DNA of 64,000 bases. Source: Streptomyces sindenensis. Lineage in GTDB: Bacteria; Actinomycetota; Actinomycetes; Streptomycetales; Streptomycetaceae. The notes below the pieces were generated by a model that worked only from the letters and a program-made list of their open reading frames with translations, searched no databases and had not been told where the DNA came from. Shown piece by piece: positions 1 to 8,319 of the stretch (positions are counted from its first letter, which is position 1; every line of letters starts with the position of its first letter). A program made the translations under genes and the position numbers. The stretch covers positions 79,932 through 143,931 of the forward strand of contig NZ_BMSG01000018.1 in assembly GCF_014649035.1 (NCBI RefSeq). The letters are read 5' to 3'.

Positions 1-418
1 AGGCCTCCTCCAGATAGCGGCCGTACAGCGCCCGGCTGGGGTACGAGTCCGGGCCGAGGGACGCCGCCTCGGCCAGGAACCCGGCCTCACGGCCGGACGC
101 GGCCGACCGCGGACTCCCGTTCTCCGCGAGGGAGACGGCCCACTCGTACAGACTCGGCCCGGCCCGGACCGGCCCCTCCATCGCCACGCTGGCGTCGGTG
201 TGCGCGGTGACCTGCGAGGCCACCGTGTTCATCAGCAGATGCGGTGACTGGTCGGTCCGCCAGACCCGCCCGGGCCCGGGTCTGGCCCGGTCCACGACGT
301 GAACGGTCACCGCCGTGCGGGCGGCGGTCTGCCGTTCGTTGGCGCAGATCCTCTCCAGCACGGCCAGGCCGCGGGGCCCGGCACCGACAATGCAGACTGC
401 GAGGTGCCCGCTGCTCAT
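1..418 (-). CDS. FAD/NAD(P)-binding oxidoreductase, N-terminal part (truncated by window edge)
   Basis: The reading frame starts at the ATG complementary to 416-418 and runs off the left edge, so only 139 residues are seen. It opens with a Rossmann FAD-binding signature (VGAGPRGLAVLERI, about residues 10-23), followed by a GRVWRTDQSPHLLMNT stretch. This pattern is typical of the FAD-NAD(P)-binding family PF13454. Members include small-molecule N-oxygenases; from memory, the aspartate N-oxygenase CreE/FzmM of the nitrous-acid pathway is annotated in the same broad family. It lies on the same strand as the upstream methyltransferase, beyond a strong hairpin, so it may be transcribed from its own promoter in the short gap 419-479. 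The substrate cannot be told from this fragment. The CreE-like reading is a hypothesis only. Confidence 0.75.
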   Translation of the reverse strand, partial: MSSGHLAVCIVGAGPRGLAVLERICANERQTAARTAVTVHVVDRARPGPGRVWRTDQSPHLLMNTVASQVTAHTDASVAMEGPVRAGPSLYEWAVSLAENGSPRSAASGREAGFLAEAASLGPDSYPSRALYGRYLEEA

Positions 419-479
419 CCGGATTCTCCGTTACGTCTCGAAGGGGCCGCACAGTCGGTCCGCCGGGCCGGGCCTCCAA

Positions 480-536
480 GGTCCTGTCGTCGAACTGCCG
501 TCGTCGCGCGGCAGGCGGCAGTTCGACGACAGGGCC
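480..536 (-). terminator. Long hairpin terminator at the end of the O-methyltransferase gene
   Basis: A 21-base left arm (480-500) and a 21-base right arm (516-536) are complementary except for one position, which can form a G-U pair in RNA. The loop is about 15 bases. The last bases of the methyltransferase stop codon (TAG, 538-536) lie in the right arm. An inner alternative stem pairs 495-500 with 509-514. No T-run follows, as is usual in Streptomyces terminators. Confidence 0.7.
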
Positions 537-1540
537 TAGGCCGGGGCGGCGACCAGGAGGCTGGTCTCCAGTGCGAGGGGGTGCACGGACTCCGTCCGGA
601 ACCCGGCCGCGCCGAGTACGGCCGCGTAGCCCGGCCCGGTCCGCTCCCGGCCGCCGGCCGCCATCAGCAGATGGAGGTCCCACAGCAGCGGCAGCAGGTG
701 CGATCCGTCCTCGGGGATGACCCGCTCGACGATCAGCAGCCGCGCGGAGTCGGGCATGGCCCGGCGGACGGTGGACAGCAGCCGTACGCAGTGCTCGTCG
801 TCCCAGTCCTGGAGGACCCGCGAGAGCAGATAGACGTCGGCGCCGCCCGGCACCTCGTGGAAGATGTCGCCGCCCCGTGTCGCGTAGCGGCCGGGGCCGA
901 CGGCCTCGTCGAGGTACCGGGTGGCGATCGGCAGCATGTGCGGCTGGTCGAAGAGGACGCCGTGCACCCCGGGGTGGGCCCGCAACACCGTCGCCAGCAG
1001 CGATCCGCTGCCGCCGGCCACGTCCACGACGGTCCTCGCCCCGCCGAAGTCGAAGGCGTCCAGGACGTCGGGGAAGAACACGTTGCCCGCGTTCATCGCC
1101 CGCTGGAACTTCGGCCCCGCGCTCGGCTCGTCGCGCAAGTACGCGTGCAGCGTGGTCCCGAAGGCGTGGGCGAACCCGGACGTGCCGCTGCGGACGGCGG
1201 GGACCACCGCCCCCCAGGCCCGGTGGAACTCCTCGCCGTAGATGCGGACCATGTCGCTCATGGACTGGTCGGCGCCCTCGCGCAGGCACTCGCTGACGGC
1301 GGTCGGACGGTAGCCGTCGCGCCCGTTGCCCCCGAAGACCTCCATGGCCGTCAGCAGCCGCATCAGCCGTGTGACGGCGTCCTCGTCGGCTCCGGCCGCC
1401 GCCGCCAGCTTCTCGTCGGTGAGGTGTCCGGCGGCGATGTGGTCGGCGAGGCCCAACGCCACGGCCGCGTACAGGGCTTGGGACTGCCAGGCGCCGGTGA
1501 CGATGTCGATGACCCGGCGGGCTGCGCTCCGGTCGGCCAT
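536..1540 (-). CDS. SAM-dependent O-methyltransferase (family 2, PF00891)
   Basis: A 334-residue protein with the two-domain layout of small-molecule O-methyltransferases. The N-terminal dimerisation/winged-helix part contains QALYAAVALGLADHI, and a Rossmann SAM domain carries motif I VVDVAGGSGSL (170-180) and the DQP motif (198-200). The family usually has a catalytic histidine in an LHDW motif. Here the equivalent stretch is LQDWDDE with Gln244, so catalysis may rely on proximity, as proposed for some polyketide methyltransferases that lack the histidine. It probably methylates a phenol of the cluster's aromatic product. It follows the AMP-binding ligase by 50 bases on the same strand and probably forms an operon with it, ending at the hairpin 480-536. 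Confidence 0.88.
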   Translation of the reverse strand: MADRSAARRVIDIVTGAWQSQALYAAVALGLADHIAAGHLTDEKLAAAAGADEDAVTRLMRLLTAMEVFGGNGRDGYRPTAVSECLREGADQSMSDMVRIYGEEFHRAWGAVVPAVRSGTSGFAHAFGTTLHAYLRDEPSAGPKFQRAMNAGNVFFPDVLDAFDFGGARTVVDVAGGSGSLLATVLRAHPGVHGVLFDQPHMLPIATRYLDEAVGPGRYATRGGDIFHEVPGGADVYLLSRVLQDWDDEHCVRLLSTVRRAMPDSARLLIVERVIPEDGSHLLPLLWDLHLLMAAGGRERTGPGYAAVLGAAGFRTESVHPLALETSLLVAAPA

Positions 1541-1590
1541 GGGGGAGGGCCTTTCTGTGGGACGGGACGGTGAAGGGCCGTTCGGAGGGG

Positions 1591-3309
1591 TCAGCCGGTG
1601 TGCGCGGAACCGTCGGCCACGGCCACGGCGCCGGTGGGCGGCTCGTGGAGCAGTCGGCGGTGCTTCTCGCGCAGCCGGCGCTTGAGGACCTTGCCGGTCA
1701 CCCCGACCGGCAGTTCGTCCCGTCCGGCGGCCAGCACCAGGCCGTGCAGCCGGGCCAGGCCCGCCCGGTCCAGGGCCTCGTTGCAGACCCGCAGCACATC
1801 CGCGGGCACCCGCTCGACGTCGTCGGCGTGGTAGACGACCGCGACGGGCACCGACGCGTCCGCCGGGCCGGGGCCGTCGACGGCCACCACCGCCGCGTCC
1901 AGCGCCCCGGTGGTCAGCAGGACGACCTCTTCCAGCGGAAGGCTGTAGACCTCGCCGTCGGCGGACTTGATGACGTCGGGGGTGCGGTCCAGGTGGTACC
2001 AGCGCCCCTCGGTGTCCCGGCGCACGATGTCACCCGTGAGGAAGTAGCCGTCGACCAGCGATTCCTCGTTCAGCCGGGGGTCGTCCCAGTAGCCGGGCGT
2101 GACGCTGGGGGTGCGGACCCCCAGGCGCCCGGCCTGACCGGCGGGCGCCTCGCGGCCCGACGCGTCCAGCACGGCCGCGCCGCGCACCACCCGGGCCGGG
2201 GTGCCGATCAGTCGTCCGTACCGCGAAGTCTGCGCCGTGTAGGCCTGCTTGAAGAGGACCATGCCCATCTCGGAGGAGCCGAGCCCGTCCAGGTAGACGG
2301 AGCCCGCGGTCCTCTTCGCCCCGTGGCCCCGGCTGCCGAGTGCGACCAGCGGACGGACATGGCGTTCGTGCGAGGCGTCGCCCATGCCGTTCCAGAGCCG
2401 GATGTGCTGGGCCGCCTCCGGACGGATCCGGTCGGCGTCGATCTCGGCGAGCGTCAGCGGGAAGCCGAGCACGGTGCTGGGGTGGAAGGCGTTGATGGCC
2501 CGGACGACCTTCTCGCCGTCGGCGTTGTCCAGGATCAGGGTGGGGATGCCGAGCAGGATCGCCATGCTCAGGTAGCTGATGCCGGCCGAGTGGCTGTGCG
2601 GCAGGGCGGTCAGCAGCCGGTCGGAGCGCAGCGACGGGAAGGTCCACAGCCGCTCCCGCTTGCCGACGAAGAACGAACCGTGGTGGAACACCGGCGCCTT
2701 GGGCCGCCCGGTGGTGCCCGACGAGTGGGAGATCATCACGAGGTCGTCGGCGGAGTGCCGGTGCGGGAACCCGGGCAGCGGCCGCGCGGGGAAGCGGGCG
2801 GTCGCGTCCAGGACGTGGATGTCCTGGAGCCGGGGCGTGTCCTTCGCCCCGGCGGCCTCCCACGCCTCGGCGCACGCGTCCAGCAACACGGTGTCGCCGA
2901 CCACAAGTTGTGACTCGGTGCGCAGGAAGTACTCGGCCGCGGTGGCCGGTTCCATCCGCGGATTGCAGTGCACGGCCGCCGCGCCCAGTCCGGTGAGGGC
3001 GATGTGGTGGATCAGTCCGAACAGCCCGTGCCCGGTGATGACGCCGACGTGGCTGCCGGCCGTCACCCCCCGCGCGCGGTACCAGTTCGCGTACCGGATC
3101 GCGGCGACGCGGATGTCGTCGAGGGACAGGCCGACCAGCTTCTCCTCCGACCAGGAGGGGGAGGCCACGTCGGGGTGGAAGAGCAGCGGCCGGTCGCGGT
3201 CGGACGCGACCTTCCAGGCATGCCAGAAGAAGTTCCCGGCGCCCAGCCCGCGGTCGGCGAAAAGCCGCAGGCGCTGGGCCGGGGACCGGTGTGTACCGAA
3301 GAGGAACAT
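1591..3309 (-). CDS. AMP-binding (adenylate-forming) ligase 1
   Basis: A 572-residue ANL-superfamily enzyme. The phosphate-binding A3 motif HSSGTTGRPKAP lies near residues 195-206. The hinge region has LDRTPDVIKSADGEVY near residue 465, and the C-terminal TGKVLKRRLREKH (near 540) supplies the catalytic lysine. Known family reaction: ATP-dependent activation of a carboxylate as acyl-AMP, then transfer to CoA, a carrier protein or an amine. Some relatives (CreM/AvaA6, from memory) instead couple nitrite to an aryl amine to form a diazo group, which would fit an aminophenol pathway. It starts the operon with the downstream methyltransferase and is divergent from the FAD monooxygenase at 3624. 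Which acid or amine it uses cannot be read from sequence. Confidence 0.85.
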   Translation of the reverse strand: MFLFGTHRSPAQRLRLFADRGLGAGNFFWHAWKVASDRDRPLLFHPDVASPSWSEEKLVGLSLDDIRVAAIRYANWYRARGVTAGSHVGVITGHGLFGLIHHIALTGLGAAAVHCNPRMEPATAAEYFLRTESQLVVGDTVLLDACAEAWEAAGAKDTPRLQDIHVLDATARFPARPLPGFPHRHSADDLVMISHSSGTTGRPKAPVFHHGSFFVGKRERLWTFPSLRSDRLLTALPHSHSAGISYLSMAILLGIPTLILDNADGEKVVRAINAFHPSTVLGFPLTLAEIDADRIRPEAAQHIRLWNGMGDASHERHVRPLVALGSRGHGAKRTAGSVYLDGLGSSEMGMVLFKQAYTAQTSRYGRLIGTPARVVRGAAVLDASGREAPAGQAGRLGVRTPSVTPGYWDDPRLNEESLVDGYFLTGDIVRRDTEGRWYHLDRTPDVIKSADGEVYSLPLEEVVLLTTGALDAAVVAVDGPGPADASVPVAVVYHADDVERVPADVLRVCNEALDRAGLARLHGLVLAAGRDELPVGVTGKVLKRRLREKHRRLLHEPPTGAVAVADGSAHTG

Positions 3310-3623
3310 AGAACTACCTCTCGCTCCGCAGGGAGAGCCGCATTATGGAGGGCGGTGTTCCGGGGTGCCCGGTGGACGATTGCCACCCCGGCCCTGGGAA
3401 GTCTGTGAGATCCTTCTAAAGATTCGGTCCACGGACGCGATTTCGCAGGTCGTCAGGTAATCGGCAGTACCGGTGCCGGGTGATCTCGCTCCATCCTTCA
3501 GGCACCGCTGGGAGTCTGTCCGACGGCAGTTGGGCAAAGGCCCTGAGCATAACCACCGTGCAAGGACGCATTCGTACGGCGCATTCGCCGTACGCACCGG
3601 GACTACGGCTGGAGGATTGCCGG
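3310..3623. other. Divergent intergenic region between ligase 1 and FAD monooxygenase 1
   Basis: This 314-base gap separates two divergent cluster genes and should hold both promoters. I see no convincing gene. The strongest structured element is the perfect 9-base inverted repeat at 3573-3594. A GGAGG ribosome-binding site at 3611-3615 serves the plus-strand gene. No clear -35/-10 pair could be assigned by eye. Confidence 0.6.
3573..3594. promoter_or_regulatory. Perfect 9-base inverted repeat, candidate operator
   Basis: CGTACGGCG (3573-3581) and CGCCGTACG (3586-3594) form a perfect dyad around a four-base centre, 29 bases before the start codon at 3624. The heptamer GCATTCG also occurs twice in direct orientation (3568-3574 and 3581-3587). 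The position suits a repressor or activator site, or a 5' leader hairpin. No regulator can be assigned. Confidence 0.4.
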
Positions 3624-5303
3624 ATGGAGCGATCGTCGACGACCTCGATCGTCATTGTGGGGGGCGGTCCCGTCGGACTCCTGCTCGCTCTCCTCCTCGA
3701 CCGGTACGGCGTCGGGTCGGTGGTCCTCAACTCCGGGGAATCGGTGCCGGACACACCGCGGGGCAGCACGCACAACGCCCGCACCATGGAGCACTACCGG
3801 ACCCTGGGCCTCGCCGACCGCGTCCGGGCCCTGGGCCTTCCCGCCGGGCACGACGCCGGGATCTCCTTCTCCACCCGGTACGGCGGCCACGGCCTGTGCC
3901 TGCTGCCGTGGCCCGGCTCCGGACAGGTGCGGGCGCGGACGGCCACGGCGGCCCGCACCGACCAGGTGCCGGAACCGATGCACCGGGCCAACCAGATGTA
4001 CGTGGAGCGCCTGCTGCTCGACCACGCCCGCACCCGTCCCCGTATCACCCTCGGCTTCGGCACCACGGTCACCGGCCTCGAACAGCGGGCGGACCGGGTC
4101 GTGGTGAGCGCCGAGGGTCCCGCGGGCCCGCGTACCTGGCACGCCCGGTACGCGGTCGGCGCGGACGGCGGCCGCAGCTTCGTCCGGCGGCGCCTCGGCA
4201 TCTCGTACAGCGGGCAGGGCGCCCTCGACCAGGATGTCCTCGGCCGCCGGGCGACCGCCGCGCACCTGCGTGTCCCCACCCTGTACGGGGAGTTCCTCGG
4301 GGACCGCGCGGCCTGGAGCAACTGGGTCTTCAACGGCGAACTGGCGCTCAATCTGATCGCTCTCAACGGCGTGGACGAGTTCTTCCTGCTGACCAGCTCC
4401 GTGGACCCGGACACGGTGGACGCCCCGGAGCTGGTGCGGCTCGTGCGGCGGGCGGCGGGCGCCGACCTGCCGGTGGAGGTGCTCGGCCACCGGCCCTGGA
4501 CGGCCGGGGCGGCCCTGGTCGCCGAGCGGTTCTCCGACGGCCGGGTCCTGCTGGCGGGCGACGCCGCCCATCTGTTCACGCCCAACGGCGGCTTCGGCAT
4601 GAACACCGGCGTCGACGACGCCGCCAACCTCGCGTGGAAGCTGGCCGCCGCCGTCCAGGGCTGGGCGGGCCCGCGCCTGCTCGACTCCTACGAGGCAGAA
4701 CGCCGGCCGGTCGCGCTGCGCAACACCGCCGCCGCCCGCGAACTGGCCGTCGGCCTCGGCGCGATCGAGCGGCCCGCCGCCCTGGAGGACGACTCGGCCG
4801 AGGGCCGGGCCGCCCGGGAGAAGACCGGGCTGGCGCTCGCCGAGTACGGCCGACGCACCCTGGACACGCTGGGCGTCCAGCTCGGGGCGCGCTACGACGG
4901 CTCGCCGGTCATCGACGCGGGCGGCGGCACCCCGCCCCCGGACGCGTTCGTCTCGTACACCCCCTCCGCCGTACCCGGCGGCCGGGCGCCGCACCTCTGG
5001 CTCGACGACGTACACGGCCCCGGCAGCTCGCTCTTCGACCGGTTCGGTACCGGCTTCACCCTGCTGCGGGTGGGCGACCGGGTGGCGGACTCCGGCGCCC
5101 TGGCCCGCGCCGCGCGGGACCGCGGGGTGCCGCTCACCCGGCTGGACCTCCCCGACGGGGCGGCGCGCGAGCTGTACGGGCCGGGGCTGGTGCTCGTCCG
5201 GCCCGACGGGCATGTGGCCTGGCGCGGCGAGCGGCCGCCCGCCGATCCCGGAACCCTGCTGGATCTGGTGACGGGGCATGGCCGGCGTGAAGCGTTCTGG
5301 TGA
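3624..5303 (+). CDS. FAD-dependent aromatic monooxygenase 1 (PheA/TfdB type)
   Basis: The protein has 559 residues if it starts at ATG 3624, which is preceded by GGAGG at 3611. Upstream in-frame starts lack a good ribosome site. It carries the N-terminal dinucleotide-binding GGGPVG (13-18), a second FAD motif GDAAHLFTPNGGFGMNTG near residue 312, and a C-terminal thioredoxin-like tail ending with a LVRPDGHVAWRG stretch. This is the architecture of class A flavoprotein hydroxylases such as those that tailor aromatic polyketides and phenols. Expected reaction: NAD(P)H- and O2-dependent ring hydroxylation or Baeyer-Villiger-type oxidation of an aromatic intermediate. It is followed by the SARP gene on the same strand after 174 bases. 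It is similar in design to, but clearly different from, the second monooxygenase at 20293. Confidence 0.88.
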   Translation: MERSSTTSIVIVGGGPVGLLLALLLDRYGVGSVVLNSGESVPDTPRGSTHNARTMEHYRTLGLADRVRALGLPAGHDAGISFSTRYGGHGLCLLPWPGSGQVRARTATAARTDQVPEPMHRANQMYVERLLLDHARTRPRITLGFGTTVTGLEQRADRVVVSAEGPAGPRTWHARYAVGADGGRSFVRRRLGISYSGQGALDQDVLGRRATAAHLRVPTLYGEFLGDRAAWSNWVFNGELALNLIALNGVDEFFLLTSSVDPDTVDAPELVRLVRRAAGADLPVEVLGHRPWTAGAALVAERFSDGRVLLAGDAAHLFTPNGGFGMNTGVDDAANLAWKLAAAVQGWAGPRLLDSYEAERRPVALRNTAAARELAVGLGAIERPAALEDDSAEGRAAREKTGLALAEYGRRTLDTLGVQLGARYDGSPVIDAGGGTPPPDAFVSYTPSAVPGGRAPHLWLDDVHGPGSSLFDRFGTGFTLLRVGDRVADSGALARAARDRGVPLTRLDLPDGAARELYGPGLVLVRPDGHVAWRGERPPADPGTLLDLVTGHGRREAFW

Positions 5304-5357
5304 ATTCCGCTGAAATCCGGTCCGGAGCGGGCTGATCGCGCCGCGCCCACGTTTGTT

Positions 5358-5387
5358 GAAACACGGAAATATTCTCGGGAAACACGG
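5358..5387. promoter_or_regulatory. Direct repeat GAAACACGG with 21-base spacing upstream of the SARP gene
   Basis: GAAACACGG occurs at 5358-5366 and again at 5379-5387, a spacing of two helical turns, in an AT-richer patch about 100 bases before the SARP start codon. SARP regulators bind direct repeats near the -35 region, so this could be autoregulatory or a site for another activator. Assignment is by pattern only. Confidence 0.35.
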
Positions 5388-5477
5388 CGGAACGGCCTCC
5401 GCGTACCGACCGCAGAGGTTTTCGCTACGACCACTTACGGGATGATCTCCCGGCGGCCGCGACGAATACGAGGATCC

Positions 5478-6356
5478 ATGGATTTCTGTGTGCTCGGCCC
5501 GCTCTCTGTTGTCGACGACGGAATCGACCGGACTCCCAGCGCCCCCAAGCAGCGCCAGATGCTGGCGCTGCTGCTGATGAACGCCAATCATGTTGTGTCC
5601 ATGTCGCAATTTGTCGAGGAGCTCTGGGAGTACAGCCCGCCCTCCAGCGCCGTCGCGGCTGTGCACACCTACGTCATGCAGTTGCGCCGCACACTCGGCG
5701 GACGGCCGAACAGCGCCTCGCCCGGCCCGGCCGGACCGGGCCAGCTGACCACCCGCGACCAGGGCTACGTCCTGCGGGTCGAGCCGGGCGAACTGGACCT
5801 GGACGTGTACGAGGACGAGGTCCGCTCCGCCCGGAACAGCCTGGACTGCGGTGCGCTGAGCCGCGGTGCCCGGGAACTGCGCGCCGCACAGCAGCGGTGG
5901 CGCGGTCAGATCCTGGTCGACGTGCCCATCGGGCCGCTGCTCCACGCGGCCATCGCGGTCGTCGAGCGCAACCGGCTCGACGCGCTCAGCAGACGCATAT
6001 CCGCCGACCTGGACCTGGGCCGCCATCACACGCTGATCGGCGAACTGAGCTCCCTGTCGCTGGAGCACCCCGCCGACGAGACGCTCGCCGCCCAGCTGAT
6101 GCTCGCCCTGTACCGGTCGGGCCGCCGGGTGGACGCCCTGACCGTCTTCCACCGGCTGCGGCACGCGCTGCGCGACGAGCACGGCGCATCGCCCTCCGCC
6201 CGTATCCAGCAGCTCAACACCGACATCCTCGCCGCCCATCCGCGCCTCGACGCGCCGTCGATGCCGCGATGGCGGCTCTCGCTCGACCTCGTCGACCCCC
6301 GCCCACCGGCGGGGCCGTCCGTACCCACGTGGAGCGGGGCCGGGCTCCCGGGGTGA
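5478..6356 (+). CDS. SARP-family transcriptional activator
   Basis: A 292-residue protein with the small SARP layout. An OmpR-like winged-helix DNA-binding domain (about 1-95) contains VLGPLSVVDDG and the AVHTYVMQLRRTLG recognition region, followed by a BTAD domain (about 100-250) with DVYEDEV and ADETLAAQLMLALYRSGR. Such proteins activate antibiotic clusters by binding direct repeats and recruiting RNA polymerase. The start at ATG 5478 fits the usual SARP N-terminus and is preceded by ACGAGGA. An upstream in-frame ATG would add 12 residues. The C-terminal 40 residues are proline-rich and carry no recognised domain. It is the likely pathway-specific activator of the surrounding cluster. Confidence 0.92.
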   Translation: MDFCVLGPLSVVDDGIDRTPSAPKQRQMLALLLMNANHVVSMSQFVEELWEYSPPSSAVAAVHTYVMQLRRTLGGRPNSASPGPAGPGQLTTRDQGYVLRVEPGELDLDVYEDEVRSARNSLDCGALSRGARELRAAQQRWRGQILVDVPIGPLLHAAIAVVERNRLDALSRRISADLDLGRHHTLIGELSSLSLEHPADETLAAQLMLALYRSGRRVDALTVFHRLRHALRDEHGASPSARIQQLNTDILAAHPRLDAPSMPRWRLSLDLVDPRPPAGPSVPTWSGAGLPG

Positions 6357-6463
6357 GCCGGGGCGTGCAACCCCTTCGGGGGGCGCGGTGTTCAGACCGA
6401 TGAGAGTGCAAGAAACGGCTCCGCCCGGCCCCCGGACGCGAGCCCATCACCAGAAGGACATTC

Positions 6464-7270
6464 ATGGACCTGAAGCTTTCCGGCCGTGTCGCTGTCGTCA
6501 CCGGGGCGTCGAAGGGCATCGGCCTGGCCGTCACCCGCTCCCTGATCGAGGAGGGGGCACGCGTGGTGGCCGCCTCCCGCAAGATCACCCCGGAGCTCGA
6601 GAAGCTGGCCGGCCCGAACCTGGTGCATGCCTCGGTCGACCTCATGGACCCCGAAGCGCCCGGTCAGGTGGTCGAGCGCGCCATCGCGGAGTTCGGCCGG
6701 CTCGACATCCTGGTGAACAACGCGGGCGGCCCGCCGCCCGGCATCACGCTGCCCCGTACGGGCTTCTTCGACGCCGACGACGCCGAATGGCGCGCGATCT
6801 TCGAGTTCAACCTCTTCGCCGTCGTCCGGGCGATCCGCGCCGCGATCCCGCAGATGCTCCAGCAGGGCGAGGGCTCGATCATCAACGTCTCGACGGGCCT
6901 CGCCCGTCAGCCCGCGCCCGCCAACCCCGAGTACGGGGCGGCGAAGGCCGGTCTGACCAACCTCACCCAGGTCCTTTCCGAGGAGTTCGGCCCGCAGGGG
7001 ATCCGGGTGAACACGGTCTCGCCCGGCCCGGTGCTCACCGCCTGGTGGACCGACGAGGGCGGCGCGGCCGACGTGATCGCCGGGATGGCGGGAACGGACC
7101 GGGACAACGTCATGGAGAACGTGGCCCCGGAGATGATGAACCTGGTCACCAAGCGGCTCGTCACGCCGGAGGAGGTCGCCGACGCGATCCTCCTGCTCGC
7201 CTCGCCGCGCTCGGCGAGCACGACCGGCGCCGACTTCGCCGTCGACGGAGGGTTCCTCAAGAGCGTCTGA
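6464..7270 (+). CDS. Short-chain dehydrogenase/reductase 1
   Basis: A 268-residue classical SDR. Visible are the cofactor motif TGASKGIG (about 14-21), NNAGG, the catalytic serine in INVSTG and the YGAAK catalytic pair. The C-terminal VDGGFLKSV is typical. AAGGA lies just before the ATG. The substrate is unknown. In this setting it probably reduces a ketone or quinone, or dehydrogenates a hydroxyl, of the aromatic product. It is followed by a second SDR 159 bases downstream and then by a cupin gene, all on the same strand, suggesting a tailoring sub-operon behind the SARP gene. Confidence 0.9.
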   Translation: MDLKLSGRVAVVTGASKGIGLAVTRSLIEEGARVVAASRKITPELEKLAGPNLVHASVDLMDPEAPGQVVERAIAEFGRLDILVNNAGGPPPGITLPRTGFFDADDAEWRAIFEFNLFAVVRAIRAAIPQMLQQGEGSIINVSTGLARQPAPANPEYGAAKAGLTNLTQVLSEEFGPQGIRVNTVSPGPVLTAWWTDEGGAADVIAGMAGTDRDNVMENVAPEMMNLVTKRLVTPEEVADAILLLASPRSASTTGADFAVDGGFLKSV

Positions 7271-7429
7271 TCCCGGCGGCCCGGGATCGGTGGCACGGGC
7301 CGCGTGGTGGGCCCCCGGCGTACCGCTGGAGGCCCGCCACGCGCTGCCGTGCCATCGAATCCCGCGCCGGACCCACCGTCCCGGGCTCCACGGCCCCGGG
7401 CTTCTCATCGACCTGAGCGGAGACCTCTC

Positions 7430-8203
7430 ATGGAGACATTGAAGGGCAAGACTGCTGTCGTCACCGGGAGCAGCCGGAGCATCGGCCGTGGAATCGCCGA
7501 GCGGCTGGCCGCCCGGGGCGCGCTGGTCGCCGTCCACTACGCGACCAACGCCGCGGCCGCGCAGGAGGTCGTCGAGACCATCGGCAAGGCGGGCGGCCAG
7601 GCCTTCGCGTTCGGCACCGAACTGGGCCACGAGGGCGACGCCGAACGGTTCTGGGCGGAGTTCGACGTCCAGCGGCGGGCCTTCTCCGACGACGGGGACA
7701 CCGGGGTGGACATCCTGGTGAACAACGCCGCGGTGGCGCTGCGGGACCACTTCCAGGACGCCACCGTCGCCGACTTCGACCGGATGATCGCCGTGAACAT
7801 CCGTGCGCCGTTCTTCATCGTGCAGCACGCGCTGGACCGCCTCCGTGACGGCGGACGGGTCATCAACATCTCCTCGGCGGTCACCCGCCTGGGCCTGCCC
7901 GAGGTCATCGCCTACGGCGCGACCAAGGGAGCGCTCGACAGCTTCAGCCGCATCCTCGCCAAGGAGCTGGGGTCCCGGGGCATCACGGTCAATGTGGTCG
8001 CCCCCGGATACGTGGACACCGACTCCAACGCCGACTGGCTGCGCCACGACAAGGACGCGTGGGAGGAGACCGCGGCGAAGTCCGTGTTCGGCCGGGTCGG
8101 GGAGCCCGAGGACATCGGCGACGCGGTGGCGTTCCTCGCCACCGACGCCGGGCGCTGGATCACGGGTCAGCACATCGACGCCAGTGGCGGAACCCGCATG
8201 TGA
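7430..8203 (+). CDS. Short-chain dehydrogenase/reductase 2
   Basis: A 257-residue SDR starting METLKGKTAVVTG. The cofactor-binding loop reads TGSSRSIGRG, a variant with Ser where many SDRs have glycine. NNAA, NISSAVTR and YGATK supply the structural and catalytic Ser-Tyr-Lys set, and the C-terminus GQHIDASGGTRM is normal for the family. A longer reading frame begins at 7304, but the ATG at 7430 gives the standard N-terminus. It differs too much from SDR 1 to be a recent duplicate. Role: an oxidoreduction step on the cluster product, substrate unknown. Confidence 0.9.
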   Translation: METLKGKTAVVTGSSRSIGRGIAERLAARGALVAVHYATNAAAAQEVVETIGKAGGQAFAFGTELGHEGDAERFWAEFDVQRRAFSDDGDTGVDILVNNAAVALRDHFQDATVADFDRMIAVNIRAPFFIVQHALDRLRDGGRVINISSAVTRLGLPEVIAYGATKGALDSFSRILAKELGSRGITVNVVAPGYVDTDSNADWLRHDKDAWEETAAKSVFGRVGEPEDIGDAVAFLATDAGRWITGQHIDASGGTRM

Positions 8204-8319
8204 AAGAGCAAAGAATGGCGGTGCCAGGAAAGGGCGGCTGCGAAATCCTCTCTGTGGGGAGTGCGTGACAACCGGCTCCACGACAGTGCTCGGACCACCG
8301 AATTCACTGGAGGAACGCC

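Noticed and set aside
3603..6239. An 878-residue open frame on the minus strand
   Set aside because: It lies antisense to the FAD monooxygenase and the SARP gene, is low-complexity in composition and shows no domain. It is a GC-rich shadow frame.
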